This document shows positions 21,747 to 63,962 of a stretch of 64,000 nucleotides of DNA, piece by piece (the stretch's first letter is position 1; the number at the start of each line of letters is the position of its first letter). Made by a program: the position numbers and the translations under genes. Origin of the DNA: Glandiceps talaboti (lineage: Eukaryota; Hemichordata; Enteropneusta; Spengelidae); NCBI RefSeq assembly GCF_964340395.1, contig NC_135549.1, positions 28,258,595 to 28,322,594 of the forward strand, written 5' to 3'. Below the pieces are notes generated by a model. The model searched no databases. It saw nothing but the letters and a program-made list of their open reading frames with translations, and was not told the DNA's origin.

Positions 21747-24700
21747 CTACATTGAAAGGACAACATCAGGAATAGTTATTGTAAGGGGTACATTATTATA
21801 TTAAATGGACGTTGTCACATCAAATATTGACTTTCATAGCATTGTTTGTTGACAGACAAAATTAATATTATAAAAGGATAAATTGACGTGATTGACAAGT
21901 ACAAAATTCAAAGTTGACATATTCAACTTGATTTGATGGGTTGTTAATGGTGATTTATTAGATGGAGTGTTACTTTCGCCATTTTCTCAATTACTTATAA
22001 AAAGGCATTATTGAATGTTGGATCTGTAGTGGCAGGTATACATCTTCAGCGAGCACTAGTCTCTATACCTATATATGGTAGTGTTCAATAATTTTTCCAT
22101 ATTGACGTATGTGATATACTTTCAGTCATATACTTTCAGTCACAGAGATCGCCATGTATTATTTCATGGTGTCTTTACATTTTGTGTGTAAAGTTTAATT
22201 GTTTTGACCAATAAAGGCACTGGTTTTAGGGTCCGCACCTTAATTACAATTTCACTGCGCTTATTCAATGGTTATGTGTTCAGCTACACACTCATTACAC
22301 CTCACGGTATACATTTAGAAATAAAGTCATTAAATCTGACAAACGATCGAGTTTTAAAAAATGGATCACTTATATAGCTAGTGTAGATCTCAAGTTCTGA
22401 TCGACATGTTGAAATTTCCTTATATACATGAGATTAGAGCTAGAGTTATGTAAATCTCTGCTCGGATAGAAAAGTTTTGTACCCAAATAAATTCTGATTT
22501 TATGACAATAAAAGCATAAACTTATGGTCAGATCATGGTATGATTGTTCTTTGGGTTCTTGGCAAGACGTTGTTTGCAATTTCCATTTCAAAATGCTTAA
22601 CGATCATCTGTCGTACGTCGCGTCAGCCATCTGTTGTCCGTTCAACTTTTCTATTTACATCTAAGACTTCTTCTCTGAAACCGATGGTCAGATTCCGTTG
22701 ATTTTTTTGTATATTTGATTTTTGGGGGATGTTTTTGGTCAAAATTGACATTTGTGATTTCTTCTAAACTTGTAGTCGGATTGCTTAATAATTTAAGTGT
22801 GAATGTGCCTAGGAAGGAGTCTATTCAGATTTTTCCAAGCAAAGTACAGAACGCGAAGCGAGTAGTTAGTGATGATTTGATTTGATTTGATTTGATTTGA
22901 TTTGATTATTTTTGCGATTGAATAACAATGGGTGTTCTGTTGTTTTTATTTCTCTGACTATTTTTTTCTTTAAACTAACCCTAACCCTAACAACCACTCC
23001 ATTTTATCATGACAAAAGATAATAATTAGCTTATTAATTACCTGCTACAGGACCACCAGTCAAGATCCCAACTACCATACTTACAGTTGCAATACCAAAT
23101 GCACTGATGAATCTGTCTTGGCCTACAGTTTCCCGGAGTACAACGTTCAGTAATGGTAAATAAACACCTTGACAAAATCCAAGAGCGGCACCGTGAACAA
23201 TAGAGCCAGGGAATGTCGTAAAGAGGGGACTGCAGAGTGAGACTATGCTTGCTAAAAGCAGGGAATATCTATACATCTTAAGCGCTGATACCACATTCTT
23301 GTCAATAAGGAATCCATGCATGCGTGACACAATGCCCGCAATTCCAAATGAGGACATGACCACAGCAGCTTGGTTTGCATCCATACCGAGAAACACAGCG
23401 CGGGGAGCTAGATGTATAGTCGTACCAAACAGTCCGAATGACATAAGAAATGTAGACAACACTTCCAAACCGAAAACTTTGAAATCTCGAAAAAGTGCAA
23501 AATCAAGCGAGGAGATCATATTGTCACAATTTTGACGACAGTTGCTCAGCCATGTACGAGAGTGATGTTGATTTCCATTTCCGTCAGAAATCGAAGATGT
23601 TACTGGTGACGCCATATTGGCTTTTGTTACTCGTGGTCTAAATAGGGCACCGCACACACATAAATTGGCATTTAAACCAGCAACAACTATATACGATCCT
23701 TTCCAGCCGTATTGAACAATAAGGGCTTGAAAGAGAAGTGGTAAAATAAAACTCCCGATTCCGGTACCCATGAATGCGAGTCCATTAGCTAGTGCATACT
23801 TCTTGTCAAAATATTCACCAATCAGGGAAGTCGTCGGTGCAAATATGAGGCCTAAAGGAAAAGCTATAGAGAAAATTAAAAAAAAAACATTTAATAGGAA
23901 ATCGTTTACACATGATAGCTACAACGTTATCGGCAACGACGATGTTGGCAAGAAATTTAGACAAGTCCTTTTGTGACAGACACATCTCCAAGGTTACTTT
24001 GAAAGTCACATATTCATTTCACAGAATCCAGTACAAGAACCTTATACCATACTTTCTTTCATTTACGTAAATCCATAGGTGACATACATGGATCTGCCCC
24101 ATATTATGGTAATTAGCCTACTTAATATGCACGAAAATCAATAAAAATTAACATATTGTTTGACTAAAACAGAATACATGTAGTGAGCGAGCCTCTCAAC
24201 AAAAGTCAAGTTGTTAAAAAATGCCAAGCAATATGCTAATTAGATAAATTAGTATGCTCTATCTTCCACTGAAAAATATCTATATATCATGTATGAGCCA
24301 AAAAGCACATTTTAAATAGTTTCATGTCAATTTAGTTAATTGTTAAAACTCCAAAAGAAATATTCAAGGAAAGTATAAAAAATAGCAAAATGATGGTAAC
24401 TAGTTTTAATAGTAAGCATGCATAAATTTCAGTCAACAGTTTCAAATAGTATATGTCTAGAAAAACAGAACTATAATCAATGTTGGCAAAAATGTGCTCA
24501 CTGCGCTAATAAATATGCACAGTTTATGACTAAATCTAATCTGTAACTGACAGTGACAACTGTGTATACCAAATTCGATAGCCTTCCTTCGCACTGTATA
24601 TCGTTAAATTGGGGCGTGTCATTCTTTTACTCCCTTATCTGACACCACTTTTTGCAAGAGGGAGACCGCTATATGGTTTAAATGTGCCGGGAACATGATA

Positions 24701-25942
24701 CGTTCAGCGACCTCGCTATATCTGCACCAATCCCGACCGGTGGAAAAGCGTTTGTATGATTTGAATTATTTTCAAGAAATATCAGGAAAGATAAGCAGAA
24801 AGGATATGGTGTCCAATCCATGACAAAATTACAACTCCTCATTTTGCTATTCTTATTTCAATTTTACAACTCAAATATCTATTTTTCTGTTCTATATTCC
24901 ATTTTACAATTCGTCATTCCAATTCTTATTTCAATTTTACAACACAAATATCTATTTTTCTGTTCTATATTCCATTTTACAATTCGTCATTCCAAAACTG
25001 AATGCAATTAAACAACTGAACTTTCATTTCTAAATGAAATTTTACAACTCAACTTTCCATTTTTTAATTCTGTATTCTATTTCCCATGTTTAATTCTGTA
25101 TACTATTGTACAGTTCGACATTCGATTACTCTGCTTCCTGTTTCATTCGACTACTCATTCTTCGAAACCCCATACGGTGTCCAATCCATGACAAAATTAC
25201 AACTCCTCATTTTGCTTTGGAATGACGAATTGTAAAATGGAATATAGAACAGAAAATAGATATTTGAGTTGTAAAATTGAAATAAGAATTGGAATGACGA
25301 ATTGTAAAATGGAATATAGAATAGAAAAATAGATATTTGAGTTGTAAAATTGAAATAAGAATATTCAAAATGAGGAGTTGTAATTTTGTCATGGATTGGA
25401 CACCATAGAAAGGAAATATGTGTACAAACCTGTAAAGACGCTATAGGTGATGTACAAATGGGTTAATTTGGTAACAAAGGCACACGATAAACATCCCAGG
25501 GTTGATACTACTCCTGCCACCATAACAACAAGTCTTGTGCCGTATCGACGATTTAAGATATTTGCTACAGGTCCTGTGAGATTGAAATGCTAAATGTTAG
25601 TATTTGTCTGCAGTTACAAACTATACATTCAATAGCCGTTGTAATAAGCTGGCCGGGTCGAAACGCTTTTTAACGAGCTAGTGACATTTTGCTTATCAGT
25701 GTACATTAACTAATATTAACATATAGAAGTGACATACCAACACTAAATTTGACAGCCCAGGCTAACGACATAATCCATGACACTTCAGCAGATGTTGCTT
25801 GAAAATACCTTTGCAGTTCCACAAAGTAAGGTCCTAGAGATAAGTCCGTTCCTAGAACCAACATCAATACAAATAAACTTGATACAACAATTACCCATCC
25901 CCAGCCTCCGTCTATATCTTTGTCCATATTTATCTTAGCCAT
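21466..25942 (-). CDS. SLC16 gene C: divergent monocarboxylate-transporter-like MFS protein, 479 aa
   Basis: Join, minus strand: 25942-25738, 25573-25430, 23851-23042, 21746-21466. All junctions are GT/AG in phase 1, totalling 1440 nt and ending in TAA. Same four-exon plan as A and B but a much more diverged sequence. Signatures are DGGWGW (about residue 12), RRYGTR in the TM2-3 loop, and YFDKKYALANGLAFMG at TM5. The central loop (about residues 195-225) is shorter than in A. The cytosolic tail is longer (about 60 residues, Thr/Ser rich). The start MAKINMDKD was preferred over an upstream in-frame ATG 75 bases earlier because it gives the usual short N-tail, parallel to gene B; a start at the second Met is possible. 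Probably an organic-anion or monocarboxylate facilitator of the plasma membrane; substrate unknown. Confidence 0.88.
21747..23041 (-). other. Gene C intron 3
   Basis: Near 21846-21920 it shares gacagacaaaattaa and tacaaaattcaa with the noncoding segments beside the two exon-4 remnants. Near 22690-22850 it has text resembling the diverged repeat of 5095-6000 (tttttggtcaaaat). It also has a (TTTGA)n run at 22872-22906 and two and a half telomere-like ccctaa units near 22976-22992. No gene. Confidence 0.6.
23042..23851 (-). CDS. SLC16 gene C, exon 3
   Basis: 810 bases, opening with GLIFAPTTSLIGEYFDKKYA after a TTTAG acceptor (pyrimidine-rich on the minus strand) and closing at GGPVAG before a GTAATT donor. 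Encodes TM4-TM10 including IHLAPRAVFLGMD, the extracellular-side segment shared with A and B (IHLAPRIIHVGMS). Confidence 0.9.
23852..25429 (-). other. Gene C intron 2
   Basis: Holds the long-armed MITE at about 24806-25409. The rest (23852-24805) is AT-rich with no clear structure. Confidence 0.6.
24806..25409. mobile_element. MITE with about 200-base inverted arms in gene C intron 2
   Basis: Both ends read tggtgtccaatccatgacaa toward the interior, followed by aattacaactcctcattttg. The arms contain two direct repeats each of an about 77-base unit (tctatttttctgttctatat, attccattttacaattcgtc). An extra direct copy of the end motif lies at 25170. The flanks read ata|tggtg and cacca|tag, compatible with a TA target duplication as made by Tc1/mariner-type transposases. 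Non-coding, non-autonomous. Confidence 0.8.
25430..25573 (-). CDS. SLC16 gene C, exon 2
   Basis: 144 bases, the same length as in A and B. Reads GPVANILNRRYGTRLVVMVA, then a TM3 segment (GVVSTLGCLSCAFV), ending YSVFTG before a GTTTGT donor. Too short to stand out as a frame but fixed by length, phase and the RYGTR motif. Confidence 0.88.
25738..25942 (-). CDS. SLC16 gene C, exon 1
   Basis: Encodes MAKINMDKDIDGGWGW, TM1 (VIVVSSLFVLMLVLGTDLSL), and the loop GPYFVELQRYFQATSAEVSW up to KFSVG; GTATGT donor. Confidence 0.88.
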
Positions 25943-26597
25943 TCTACCTACAGACGATTTAACACCAATAACCCTTACTATTAGCGTAGCTACAAGTGTA
26001 CAACGTAAGTGCTTCATAAATTATCACGAACGTATATTTTAAGATTAAATACCCGTACACATTGGTGATCTGTGGAAATTTGCTCTAACCCGCACCTTGA
26101 ACAAATTTGATAAATATATCGTCAGTCACTAGAGGCGTTTCCGGTGTCTGTGATCGATAATTCAACCACAGGAACATACTTGTCAAATAAAGAGTATACA
26201 CTCCCGGAGACTACGGAGAAATGAAGACATTCATCATGCCCACAATTTAGGTTGTTGATAATACTTTACACTATATTTATTTACAACAAAAGACAAATAG
26301 GCTTTTTCAAAATTTGTCATGGTGGCGCTCTACTTTCTGTCTCTCTTTACCTTGAGGGTATACATGGTATAGGTTACTCGGTTAACCATACAAAACTGTT
26401 GCTTTCCTCGATGTCTGAACAATACGAAAATAACACCATTGATTTAGACAAAGCGCTTAAGAAATGGTACTATGAGGTGATGATATGAGCGTATCTTTAG
26501 ATAGGTTGATATGTATTCGATATCCCGTATTCAATTTGTAGTGGTACAGTTGGAGTCCGACGTGAACATCACAACTGTAATACGTTCTTGTTTTACA
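25943..26597. other. Upstream region of gene C
   Basis: No repeat or gene recognised. Probably contains the gene C promoter, but no core element could be assigned. Confidence 0.4.
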
Positions 26598-26990
26598 AAT
26601 GTAGATAATAATAATACCAATAATAATATTAATATTGGTTTTTATATAGCACTTTCCCACTTTGTGCTTAAAGCGCTTTACAATTATTACCCCTGGCATG
26701 GATCTATAGCGGCACAATGATTTACACTTCCTCAACTCCTTGGGGAGCATACAATCCATTGCTGGCTTTATGAGCGCACAGGATTAAAACATTCACATTG
26801 CAACCTCTATCCTACCAGGTCCCCAATTATACAACTGGGTTGACTAAGGCACATAAATTAAACGTGGTACAAATCTTGTCCATGGACTTTATAACCACTC
26901 AGAAACAAACGGCATCGATGCATGATGGGGCTCGAACCTGCAACCTGCAGATTCAATATTCCAAGCCGGCCACTCTAACCATTCGCCCAT
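26598..26990 (-). repeat. tRNA-derived SINE, family 1 (best copy)
   Basis: The minus-strand 5' end has a tRNA-like head with a B box: ggttcgagccccatcatg is the reverse of the phrase near 26924-26941. The body contains the reverse of aacctctatcctaccaggtc, gcgctttaca and tataaaaacc-type text, and the element ends in an ATT/ATA-rich stretch at 26600-26640. Other copies are at 15560-15790 (same orientation) and 43340-43650 (opposite). Transcribed by RNA polymerase III when intact and moved by LINE machinery. Confidence 0.75.
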
Positions 26991-26994
26991 CAAT

Positions 26995-29897
26995 GACTCC
27001 ACGCCCACCAATATGCGAGGTGCATTTCATTGACAAAAATTAACACGTACAACCCCACCCCCGCCTGGTGAGAGGGAGACATTGTAATAGTCAAACTTTC
27101 AGACGGATATGCAGCCAAGTTCCAACATCTACCCATTGGAAGCATGCATAATCCAAAAAGGGACCCATTGTTAGGAATTTCCAGTCCGTCATATAATCAT
27201 TCGACCACTTACCTTTTTCTGATATGGACTGTGAAGGTATCCCTATAGCATTAAAAGGTTTTCTATGTAATCGACCCCATGGTTAGGGAATTTCCAGATG
27301 AAAGGTCGATCCATTTTTAGGGATGTTTTCGTGAAAAAAGTGACCCATTTGGGCTGCATATACAGGTACGTTTCTATGGGAGTAAACTCAGCCCCCCTCC
27401 CCCAGGGGTACATGCATATTTTACTGGACCATCGTATACTGCGCGGCAGATACATTATTGCGAAATATGTTATCAGAGTTCACATCATACCATACACTTA
27501 TGACCTGACATGACATGACATGACATGATACTGCTGATGCAATTATGTGTACGTGCAGCTGATCAGACGATCAGACAGCGACGCGGTATAATTACAATCC
27601 ACTTTGCACATCACGCCATCACATTCCCGTGAAGGACGACGAAGCGAGTGAGCACAGCGATCGAAGCATGCAGTTAACAATATAAACATACCATGAAAAT
27701 AATCGTTGCTGTTGGAAAGCATTGCCGTTCGTTCGACAACAGATATGTGAAATGGGGAGTTATTAAACGTGAAGGTAGGTCAAAACCTGAAATACATTTT
27801 TAGTAGCTTGATAACCGTACGTAAGATACCGACATGTCACGTACCGTACTGGCAGCTACTTGATTTGCATTGATAGTATCATCAATATCGCTAAATACAT
27901 TGCCCACCTATATAATCAATTGATTTACTAAAAACTCACATTTCGAATTCATAACTGACATGAAGTTTAACTTGGCAATGAAATATCTCATTTCGGGGTG
28001 AATTTTTTTCACGTGACAGCCTGCACGCCTGGAAATAAATCGGTGGCGTGATTTTTGCTATCTAGCTATTAATTTTAATCTCCAAGTGTTTCATCGCTCG
28101 CGTTTTTAAAGCAATAAATAAAGCTTAGTCATTTTATGTATCAAGTTGAACTTTATCATCTCCAATTTGTCAATGAGAGTTGTGTCGGGAGCGTTTTACC
28201 AAACATAATTCAGAAAACCAATAGTTTTGGTGTAGCAATTATTATATGGTGATTAATTCGTGATAAATTCAGCTTGTTTGTTGTCATATTTCACTCAATT
28301 TGAACATCCGTGGTTATCACTTTCAATTTGTTAGCAATAGGCATAGAAGATATTATGGGATAGACTGGCTTGTAGTGATAAATCTGGAAATATGGAGACA
28401 GACAGTACAGTGGTTATTAATGGATCAGGCCGTGCTAATAGCTATGCATTATTGCATACAATGGTGCTTAATTAGAGTGATAAGTAAGTTTGGACTTTCT
28501 ACTCCAATTGTTTTAGTCTATTATATAGCTGAAGAACAGAAACCGAAACAATCTGGTCGAGAGATACGATCAGTGAAAAAATGCTGAGCCAGCAAGGTTA
28601 GTAAGAAATTACCAGGAACCGATATAGTCATTATCTTCACTAGGCTGCATAGGGAAACTTGACGTATTCTGTCCGAACGGAGAACACACGTACCACTAGT
28701 ATTCACACGACCCGGTGGGACATTGAAAACATATACATATATACAAAATGTATATACTAGACCAACCTATGCTCATGTAGTAGACGTGCAGATGTACAAT
28801 GTATATGTAGATCACTGTACTTTACTTTTAAACCATGTATCTAGCAATAATGTGTTTTATACCATTCAGAACACACTTGTCCTGAACAAATATAATGACT
28901 TTACGCAATGTACTAATATCATGTCAATTACCATTCTACGGTAAAATATTAGCCTCCGAGCATGTTTTTTTTTCTACTGACGAAATGCGTAATAACGGCG
29001 GTGCGTCTCTATGGGGCCATAACATGACCTGTGGTTTTACACGTACGATCATGAATATGCTAATTTTACCATGTAGGAATCAATACGAACTTTGAAGTGA
29101 AGGATATTATATGTAAAAGGAATAATCCACTCAAACTAATGTCTGCCTGTAGTACACTCGTATTGGTGGTTACCGCTAACTACTTCCAATATGATTATGA
29201 GTGTTAAAATAGCACCTCAGTAATTGACTTACAATTGCAAAATTTACAAAGTACAAAGACTGTCTAGACAATGGAAAGTGTGGTAACATGGGTAAATGTG
29301 ATGATATCTGAGGATATCCCACAAACAAAAGGTCGAGCAAGTTACTAATCTGAAAGTGTTATTTTACATGTATCACCCAAAGTCATATTTGCTTGATTGC
29401 AGTAAACAATAATCAATACACGTGTAGCCCTACTAAAGGCAGAAATAAATTTGACTGGACTTATTCCAATAATTTTTCTTCTTTAACAGACACTGCCGAT
29501 ATCCTGCGAGGCGTCGTGATCCGGGTTCCTGACGAGGAGCGCCCTCTTTGTCGAATATAGGTCACCATGGTGACTTCGGAAACGTACCCTTTCAACGTCC
29601 GCAACTCTGAAATTTCACATTTTGGGATGATACGTGCTAAATTATGTTAACGTTACAAGCACAAAGGAAATGACAGCGTCATGAAAATGTAGAAACAATG
29701 CAATCATTGGATATTGGCGACTTGCACTGGTGTCGACGTTGTTTCATAGCAATAAATGGCGATAATGAAAATGCAATGTGACGTGGTCTTGTCCGCAATG
29801 GGGATTTATCTGAGGTAGGTACACATACTACAAAACAGTAAATCATATTCGCATCATGTCATTTTATATATGTTCTTACGTGAGATGACGCATGTCA
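26995..29897. other. Intergenic between gene C and the MITE, no gene recognised
   Basis: About 2.9 kb. At 27510-27530 there is a short (TGACA)n run. Two phrases, gggaatttccagatgaaagg near 27287 and ggaatttccagtccgtcat near 27174, suggest decayed repeats. Open frames here are short and without recognisable domains. Confidence 0.4.
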
Positions 29898-30275
29898 TTA
29901 GGTCTAAAAAAATTGTTTGGTTCCGGTTACACGACGCCTACCTACTTTTTCACTGCCGACCCTAAACTTTTTTAATGTATTCAAGAAAAAAATAATAAAA
30001 TCACGAAAATGGTAAAGTCTCGCGAGAAATAATGGATGCGGAAACTGACATCAACTTAAATGACAATATACAGCTGTTCTTCCTATTGGTAATGGTTGTA
30101 CATCTGATGGGAAGAAACCAATGACACAGATCGGAAAATATGGAAAACAACGGAAAACATAACTACCTCATATCGTTGAACTATACACTCACACATGGGA
30201 AAAATCTACCTACCCTACCTATTCTACCGTTGAATTGAGCGTAATTAGAACATCATAATTTTTTTGTTTAGATTT
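29898..30275 (+). mobile_element. MITE-like dispersed repeat, copy 2 (near full length)
   Basis: Runs from taggtctaaaaaaattgttt and ggttccggttac to gagcgtaattagaac and a T-run. Internal landmarks gtctcgcgagaaataatgga, tgcggaaactgacatcaac and ggaaaacaacggaaaacata are shared with the copy at 51018-51398. About 378 bases, no coding capacity. Confidence 0.72.
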
Positions 30276-33200
30276 GATTTGCAGTGTGACTGGGTTATAA
30301 AATGATACCTCGGTAATATACTAAAAAATTGGTATCTTGTAAATAAGCCGTAGCTTACTTCAACTGATAAAATTATGTTCAGCCATGTGGAAGATTTCCT
30401 GCAATGGTTTATGGGACAACCTCTGCATGGCATCACACATACCCAGATATCTGTCTTGACAAATATAGAGTCAAGGTAATTATCTTTATGATGAAGAGGT
30501 TATATTGTCGACACCATATGTTTTCCCATAAACCTTTGCAGGAAATAACAAATATGTCTGAACACATGTCAAGTGCAGTGGATTTCCAAGTTCAGTAAGT
30601 TAGGCCAAGAAAAGAAGAATTGTTTCTGGTCAGCGCGCGAATCACTTAAATACCCACGCGTTTTTTTTTCGTCTTTTGTCCAATCCATGCAGTCTGCAGA
30701 TCCGGGCAAAACACAAAAATAACCCTCCCTACTTCATCAGCGAAGACAACTGCAGAGCCAATCATGTACAAACAAATGACATACATCTGCCACACATACA
30801 CACTTGCTCTAACATGTCTAAAATACTAAATAAAAAGACCAGTAACTGTCATAAATGGTATATTTAGTGACAGAATTGTTAAGAGTAAGAACAAATTGAA
30901 AAAAAAAATCGCGTCGTCACACCACCTTAGACAAAATATCCTGACAAGAAACAGTTCTCTCTTTTTTTGGCCTTTCTGAGGTGCATTCTATCACGTGATT
31001 TGTATGTATGCTGGTAACAGTAATTAATACATTGTCAAGTGTAGTAGATATATAGAGCTTACCTACAGATGCACTGATGTACATTTGAATAAAATTACCA
31101 TGAATGTTACATACGATAATGTCATAATTGATTTGTATCTTTCAAACTGTCAACCTAGACTTTATTTTTAAAAAACACCAGCTGTGTAGCAACAATCCCA
31201 TAAAGTAAACACTGGGGGCGCCCTCTTGGACTATTACCGTTATCATGCAGTTGCCACCATGACTTCAATAGCTTCGACGTGTTGAATTGTGACCTTACGC
31301 CTTTTACTAGTGGTGCGATTTCATTTTTTATTTTCATAATTCATAAGATAACTAATTAATCACTTACAACTGTTAAACTTGTAAAGTTCAATTCTAATTC
31401 TTTTTTATTTCAAGTAAAACATATTTGGTGTGTGTCGCGTGTTATCTATATATACATTGTTATTAAATTTTGGTGTTATCTGAAAGGCCAATCGCAACAT
31501 TTTCTTCCATAATTTTTCATGAAGAATATGAACGAATTGAATATCATGTTAACGTCCATTGTTAAATGACTCTCAAACATAATTGCAAACCATGATGGCG
31601 CCCTTCAAACGCCAGTGTTCCTGCATCACGAGAAAAGCTATATTTGTTTTCAAAAATTGCAATTCTTGAGAGAGAATTGCTTCAAGCGTTGGGTTTGACC
31701 GTTTTAGTTACCTTGTTAGATAAGAGTTTGTGTAACGAAGGGAGTTCCTTGATAACGTGTTTGAATATCACACGATATAACTGACACAATGCATTGACCT
31801 GAGTCATATCCCAAGGGAAGGAGGTGGGCGGGGGGGGGGCATAGCAGGGGGGACGGGGATACTTTTGGGTTAATGGGTTACTTTGCACATGCAATTAATC
31901 CCTATACATGGGTCCATTATTCTCCCTGAAAATTCCCTAAACATAAGTCGTGCCCGTCGATCGAGCTTCTGGCATTGCATTTTAAAAAGTAGATGGTGGT
32001 GTAAAACGCCCCAAGTAATGGTTAGATATCAGGATTAGCAATTGGGAGAAGATGAGTACGAACCCCAATTGGAGACAGGGTATTTTTTATTTGAACTCCA
32101 CTCCTCCAAGGCGAGTGTTCTACAACTCGATTGGTAACAGTGTAGACTGTCTCACTCAGCCGTGTCTCAATCACAAGACGAGTGTGAATTAGAGCGTGCA
32201 ACAAATAGCCCTGTCACATGGTCACAAACATGAGTGGATTTAAGTAGGAAGTGTCGCGGTGTATACGTACGTATGTAGTCGCTTGGGCCAATTCCCAGTA
32301 CAAAAACAAACAAAACATGGTTTAAATACTGTCAGACATGATACATGTGATAGAATATATAGAAAGTCAAAGTGAAAGCAAAATATGACCATCCCCTAAT
32401 TCCAGTGTACAGTGTGCATATGTTATACATAGTCATGGTCCCTTTAATAGACCGACTAAAACATCATTAGAATAATATGTAGATGTTCTAAACCTGGGCG
32501 GCACACCCCTGTCTAACATTTGTCAGAGTACCCCGTGGGGGGGGGGCGCAGACAACAGCATGATCCTTGGTCATGTGCACGTGGTTAAGGAATATGCAAA
32601 ATGTTACACCATCTAGTGTACAAAATTTTTTAATGTAACATTATATCCCGCCTCCCTTTCTTCTTATCTTATCAACTGCGCCATCATTTGGCGATATGTA
32701 TAACATTTAGTGTACAATTTAGGGTAACGATACTGTCATCAAATCTAGGTGTCTACGACTTTAACTTCGCAAAATGTTTCAAGGTCAACTCTTAAAAAAC
32801 CGAGCAATGTCAACTTTGCACAATAAACACGCCGATAATTGATAATTAGCATGTACAGTTGTGGTGTAGAGTTTTCTGATCACATTGAAATTGGGTGAGC
32901 AATGTTTTTTTTAAAAGTGTGAATTTTGTTTTGCTTGTGAAATAAATCACTGTAACAATACGTCGAATATATGCATGACAAACACGGAGTTGGATGCCGT
33001 ACTTGGAGTTGGATGTACGGAACTTATATTTGGTTATACTTTGGTTAGATCAGACGTGATGGTGTGGGAGCTGAGATTTCAACAGTTGACGTTTGACTCA
33101 GAATAAGTTGGGCAAAGAGTAAATATTCTCGCCGCTGTGGGAATTGTTACCTATATATATATATTTCGCATTGTGTTTATAATAACATTGATGGAGAGGG

Positions 33201-34752
33201 TTTCAGGGACTATGTAACTTTTATTTTTAACGACGGGAACTTTAAGACGTAGATGATTTTGGGTGGAACGTTATGATATGGATGGGATTAAAATATATTA
33301 ATTTTTAAGTTAACATTTATTAATCTGTATATACGTTGTAATCTATAGAAGACCAACAGCTATAGGACGATCGAACAATATCACACAAATGTAGTTGGAG
33401 GGGGTCTAGCGTCAATGCGATTGCTGAACTTCACTTTTGCACTTTTAACCAAATTTAGAAAACTTTCATGCCTTCATCAACGATAACATGTTCTGTTGAT
33501 AAATTTATTAAAATTTACTTCTTATGTGAGATACAGTGTTGGGTCTTCGGTTGTACTAATTTGTTTACCATCGTGTTTTTCCATTACAGGGATCAATCGT
33601 TGTTACAATTTTATTATATTACATTTGATATATTAACGTGACGATGTCGAACTTGTGAACGTTCGTTTACGTACGGGAGGGAGTGTGAATGAAGTTCGTT
33701 TATGCTAGAGCTTGTGTGACATTGTGCGACCGTCCCATAGAAACACGTGCAAGCTTATGTTGATCAGAGTGTTTTTATGTACTCGAATCAAAATAAAGAG
33801 CTAGTCAAAACAAAAGAGAAAATCATTGTGCATTCCCTTTTAAGTTATCGCGCGCGCGTGCATACTCTACATAAGGTCAACAGTCGACCCGTAGTCAGGC
33901 ATGAATGTTTTTATATACTTGATGAACCAAAATAAAGAGCTAGTCAAAACAAAAAATGAAAAAAATAAAGAAAAACATACATTCTTTATTTAATTCATCA
34001 CGCGTAATTTTTTTTTGTATTCTATAGATAAGGGTAACACAGATACAAATATTTCAACTCTTATCAACATTTCGAGACTGGATGGGTTTCTATTTTTGTC
34101 ATTCCTTTGTCGGTGTGATTGTAGCTATAAGAAGATTCTCCTTAGTGCCATTAAGTGGCTGGTTCACGTTGCGACTGTCACAACGTTTGGGGGCGTTGCA
34201 GTGTGAAAGGGTAATCATACCCTAGCCAAGTAGGAAAGCGAAGTGATGAGTTAGAAGGAGTCATAGATAACGTGGAGCTAATTATTCATCTTTTTATAGA
34301 ATACAAATTACTTTGATTGGTTTTTGGTGGAGTCGGTCATGACAATTATGGGAATGACAAATTATTGTATTACCATCACGTGAGTGTCACGTTTAATTAA
34401 AATTTCCTTATAGGAAAAACCATAACTTTATCGCGTCATATAGTACACATCTGTTGTTGATAGCACTTCGGGAAAATATATCGTCTCGAGCTCTAAAAAA
34501 AACATTGTATTTTTTTTCGACCAAGTTTCTTTGACGAGAAGATCGTTGAATTTCGTTATTGAGTAGGTGTGTATCAGCATATACAGCCACTAAAACAGCC
34601 TTTGCTTGGCGCCGAAAGTAATACTTGAAGAAAACCACAGTTTTAAAGACTTCGTTTTCACGTATTACTAAGAAACATTTCATAACATAACAGTGAATTG
34701 ACTGCTAGTGGCTTGCCATTACTAACGAACAAATTCGCAACTTCCCCGAGGT
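30276..34752. other. Intergenic upstream of the SLC6 gene
   Basis: No gene recognised. Contains an inverted pair, tttcctgcaatggtttatgg at 30396 against cccataaacctttgcaggaa at 30526; a poly-G run near 31830; a poly-G run near 32535; an inverted copy of SINE-like family 2 (about 32010-32210); and a direct repeat, aataaagagctagtcaaaac at 33791 and 33931. The promoter of the first SLC6 exon presumably lies near its right end. Confidence 0.5.
32010..32210 (-). repeat. Dispersed SINE-like repeat, family 2, inverted copy
   Basis: Reverse counterpart of 3528-3730; shares the gtagact, gacacggctga and cacactcgtcttgtga blocks. Confidence 0.5.

Positions 34753-63962
<29,210 letters not shown>

Noticed and set aside
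22976-22992. Telomere-like ccctaaccctaac
   Set aside because: Only about two and a half units, and a similar ggttaggg pair occurs at 51501; too short to be an interstitial telomere of note.
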